Assembly: GCA_002753225.1 (NCBI GenBank)
Contig: PDZS01000003.1
Location: 62,001 to 126,000 of the forward strand
Length of the DNA stretch: 64,000 nucleotides
Source of the DNA: Deltaproteobacteria bacterium YD0425bin51
GTDB lineage: Bacteria; Desulfobacterota; Desulfobacteria; Desulfobacterales; YD0425bin51
Direction of reading: 5' to 3'
Below the pieces are notes generated by a model, which saw only the letters and a program-made list of their open reading frames with translations, did no database searches and was not told the DNA's origin. The first letter of the stretch is position 1, and each line of letters opens with the position of its first letter. A program made the translations under genes and the position numbers. This document shows, piece by piece, positions 62,401-64,000 of the stretch.

Positions 62401-64000
62401 TTTAATTTACCTCTGCTAAAAATAAATACTTTTACAATATCTTCTTTTTGGTATGCAGTTATTACAACTGACCCTTTTTCGATAATATTTATAGCGTTAT
62501 AAATTAAATTATAAAAAATTTGTTGAAGTCTATCTTCATCTGCATATACAAAAGATATTTCTTTTGGGATTTCGTTTTTAACTTCTATGAATCTATCCAT
62601 AAAAATCTGCTTTAAAATAATTAAAACAACATTTGCTATTTCTTTAATATCAACTGTTTTACGCTGTAAATTCAACGTGTGATTTTTAATTTTAGAGAAA
62701 TCAAGAATATCATTCAGAAGCAACGACAGCCTTTTACCTATTGATAAAATCATGGACAGATTACTGCTTATCTGAATAGATTGTTTGCTAAAAGAGCTAT
62801 AAAGAAGGGATTCTGTTATACCAATAATCCCATTTAATGGGGACTTAAGCTCATAAGATGTGTTATATAAAAAATCATCTTTTAACTTATCCAAATCCAT
62901 AAGAATTTTATTTTTTCTTTCTAGTTCACTAGAAAGAATTTCTACCGATAAAAAAGCTTTTGATGACCTTATGGAAATAAGAAAAGCCTGAGAACATATA
63001 AATACCAAAATGCCTACTGGGGAAAGGTGGGTAGTGTAAATCAAAGCCTTGGCATATAGAATATCATTTATAACACTTAAAAATAATATTAACGAGGCTA
63101 CAAAAAAAACAAACGAATCTTCTCTTTTCCTTATGAAAGCAATTATAACAATATAAAATGCATAGCATGCAAATATAAGGGTAATAAATTGGTATATAGG
63201 GTTTATTTTTGTATAAACTATTGCGGGAGTAAAAAGGATACAAGTTCCAAATAGCAAGGCTATAATTTGAAGAATAGCAAGGTATATTTTTTTAAAATCA
63301 TTAGGAAAAATAGAATGAATAAACATCGCAAAAATAGGAATAGACATGACATAAGAAAAATGATCGACTCTAAGTATTGTATCCCAGCTAATATTAAATA
63401 TAAAAGTTGTAACAAATCTTTCCTGGGTGAAAAGTATTCTAAGGGCTATAAATATACAGAAAATTCCAAAAAAAAATGGGGACTTATCCTTTTTTCTTAA
63501 AGAGAATAATACAAGATTATAAAATCCAATAATTACAATACTTCCAAATAAAAACATCTCAAACGCTACATTTGTTGCCCAATTTCTTTTTATGTCGCTT
63601 TCTCTTCCAAAACTAATAGATTTCCACATCCCTCCTCTATAATGATGAAAATTAGAAAGATGAATAATTATCTCTACTTTATATCCTTCGGCTTTAAAAT
63701 TTGCTATAAAAGGCTTAATAGAAGGTATTGTTGTGCTGACTTCAGTTCCTGGCTTCCCAATAGAAGCTAATAAGACTCCATTAATATAAACAGCAAAAGC
63801 TGAAGATAAATCTAAAAACTTAAGCGCCATAGGCTCATTTAGATTCTTTAAAAGAACTATAAGCTTATATGTACCATATCCAGTTCCTTTAAGTTTTATT
63901 CCATTTATCTCAACATTATCCCAAATTTCAGGAACTTTAATAAAAGCAGATGTTTTTTCTAATGATAAATCTTTAGGATATATAAATTTCCCCCAATAAA
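59490..64000 (-). CDS. 7TM-DISM hybrid sensor kinase, 5' end outside window
   Basis: The frame stays open past an internal ATG at 63830 to base 64000, where it reads WGKFIYPKDLSL, the opening of a 7TMR-DISM sensor; at least 1503 residues, N-terminus missing. Order from the window edge: extracellular jelly-roll-like region (WDNVEINGIKLKGTGYGTYK); seven membrane helices; first HisKA-like segment TSYELKSPLNGIIG, where Tyr replaces the phospho-His, and its ATPase lacks normal G1 and G2 boxes; receiver (DIILLDIIMPDMNGYETARR); PAS; second, intact HisKA (NMSHEIRTPMNAIIGLTDL) and ATPase (GTGLGLAICKQFINMLGG); second receiver (AVLMDVEMPVMDGYQATKLI); HPt (RLVHTIKGASGNLAANTL). It is a complete phosphorelay in one chain, with a pseudokinase module in front. 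A CheY-like gene follows. Confidence 0.92.
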   Translation of the reverse strand, partial: YWGKFIYPKDLSLEKTSAFIKVPEIWDNVEINGIKLKGTGYGTYKLIVLLKNLNEPMALKFLDLSSAFAVYINGVLLASIGKPGTEVSTTIPSIKPFIANFKAEGYKVEIIIHLSNFHHYRGGMWKSISFGRESDIKRNWATNVAFEMFLFGSIVIIGFYNLVLFSLRKKDKSPFFFGIFCIFIALRILFTQERFVTTFIFNISWDTILRVDHFSYVMSIPIFAMFIHSIFPNDFKKIYLAILQIIALLFGTCILFTPAIVYTKINPIYQFITLIFACYAFYIVIIAFIRKREDSFVFFVASLILFLSVINDILYAKALIYTTHLSPVGILVFICSQAFLISIRSSKAFLSVEILSSELERKNKILMDLDKLKDDFLYNTSYELKSPLNGIIGITESLLYSSFSKQSIQISSNLSMILSIGKRLSLLLNDILDFSKIKNHTLNLQRKTVDIKEIANVVLIILKQIFMDRFIEVKNEIPKEISFVYADEDRLQQIFYNLIYNAINIIEKGSVVITAYQKEDIVKVFIFSRGKLKYNYKDIIDVFKEEDNKFYNYKTIGIAVAKSLIELHGEKIWTESNDKELSFHFTLTRAEDFIVKEKKDRYSLDIYQFDTDNKDLEKNKNIAVDNELIDFVILVVDDDPVDLQIIVNNLIFAGAQALAARSGEEALEVLKNYKPDIILLDIIMPDMNGYETARRIRINYPKEELPIIFIATRRYIDEEFDLESSFSADGNDYITKPVLRNKLLSRVNFHLGLVKSRRELKKTEKKYRNIFEKAIEGIYQITTDGRFLSANPALAKILGYNSSEDLIISINNIASKLYVNPQDMEKFTSILQKEGTVTAFETMLYRKDSAMFWGCLSGQRVLDENGNISHYEGTLVDITERKDKEKAQKEREIADMNREIAEAATKAKSDFLANMSHEIRTPMNAIIGLTDLALNTELTSKQTDYLTKIKSSAKGLLGIINDILDFSKVESGKIEFEITDFKLLDIIENVSSMFSHKAEEKGISFITSISENIPPVLYGDPLRLSQILINLVNNAIKFTDKGEIVVRIELIEKLPQKILLKFLVNDSGIGISQDQISKLFTKFSQVDATTTRKYGGTGLGLAICKQFINMLGGEIGVESKIGNGSTFYFTMEFGYVESDSFQNKDSLYKKDITLETILGSRILLVEDNSINQQVAKEILENAGMVVDIAGNGEKAVWAVSTSNYDAVLMDVEMPVMDGYQATKLIRSEQKFSGLPIIAMTAHAVSGYKEKCLDVGMNDYITKPIETETLFETLLKWIKPKEQIKPIKVKAKEKNTEELQIELPGINVQIFLKKIGDNKKLFKTILKDFFKNFKNSAIEIEAAWEQNDFNLAKRLVHTIKGASGNLAANTLYKAAIELERAIKIEDRNNFNQLFYDFKVALAEVIESAKFIEKDDENLKTSKFEDVFNMAEVSSGINLLANLLKTNDLSAEDHLDLLKEKLGESYCSKFKNEIEEIYEHINNFEFEKAYEILSSISQIIGVNI

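Overview
The window is A+T-rich, densely packed DNA (genes mostly 0-20 bp apart, many ATGA overlaps). It looks like an anaerobic, sulfate-reducer-type deltaproteobacterium (Desulfobacterota, probably Desulfobacterales). This is inferred from the mix of a class-I-type hybrid cluster protein, a fused IcmF mutase, a membrane polyferredoxin with a DUF362 protein, a TatT-TRAP transporter, multi-domain phosphorelay kinases, sigma-54 promoters, a PD-(D/E)XK (Rpn-like) transposase gene and a low-GC trans-AT polyketide synthase. No rRNA, tRNA, CRISPR array or complete insertion sequence was seen. No gene-free stretch exceeds about 200 bp.

Layout. 1-5430 (minus): DUF697 protein, SPFH/band-7 protein, a lipoprotein fusing two unrelated solute-binding folds, and a second solute-binding protein cut by the left edge. 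5590-9837 (plus): histidine-type operon made of a HAD phosphatase fused to two degenerate HisB-like modules, then hisC and hisD. 25334-9843 (minus): unknown protein, exported DUF1566 protein and a 4580-residue AT-less PKS, preceded by a sigma-70-type promoter. The PKS starts with KR-ACP and stops right after a DH, so both ends are half-modules that would complement each other. Three different perfect or near-perfect palindromes are inserted in frame in it. 25404-29916 (plus): four TTCAT half-sites at an exact 11-bp period, then creD, creB-like and creC-like genes and a coupled Rpn-type gene. 30091-30516: small heat shock protein. 36773-30561 (minus): sigma-54-promoted operon of a TPR protein, an NtrC-family activator lacking the phospho-Asp, a Tat-exported DUF362 protein and a polyferredoxin. 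37260-41746 (plus): acyltransferase, TatT, DctP, DctQ, DctM. 44164-41749 (minus): small unknown protein, methyltransferase, response-regulator/kinase. 44251-46392 (plus): FIST-domain kinase with a sigma-54-type promoter. 49765-46519 (minus): MFS transporter, lipase foldase and secreted lipase, the lipase with its own sigma-54-type promoter. 51456-49843 hcp and 51605-53290 ettA diverge around an FNR/HcpR-like palindrome. 58918-53333 (minus): TerC with an inserted seven-bladed WD40 propeller, a second TerC, and IcmF. 64000-59020 (minus): a 7TM-DISM hybrid kinase (5' end outside the window) and a CheY-like protein.

How it fits together. Signal transduction dominates: two-component genes of six or seven systems and three -24/-12 promoters, two of which serve a membrane redox/TPR operon and a secreted lipase. 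The most unusual content is the self-complementary trans-AT PKS with palindromes inside its reading frame, the HAD-HisB-HisB fusion with complementary loss of metal ligands, the Cre-type operator array, the TerC-WD40 insertion fusion and the two-headed solute-binding lipoprotein.
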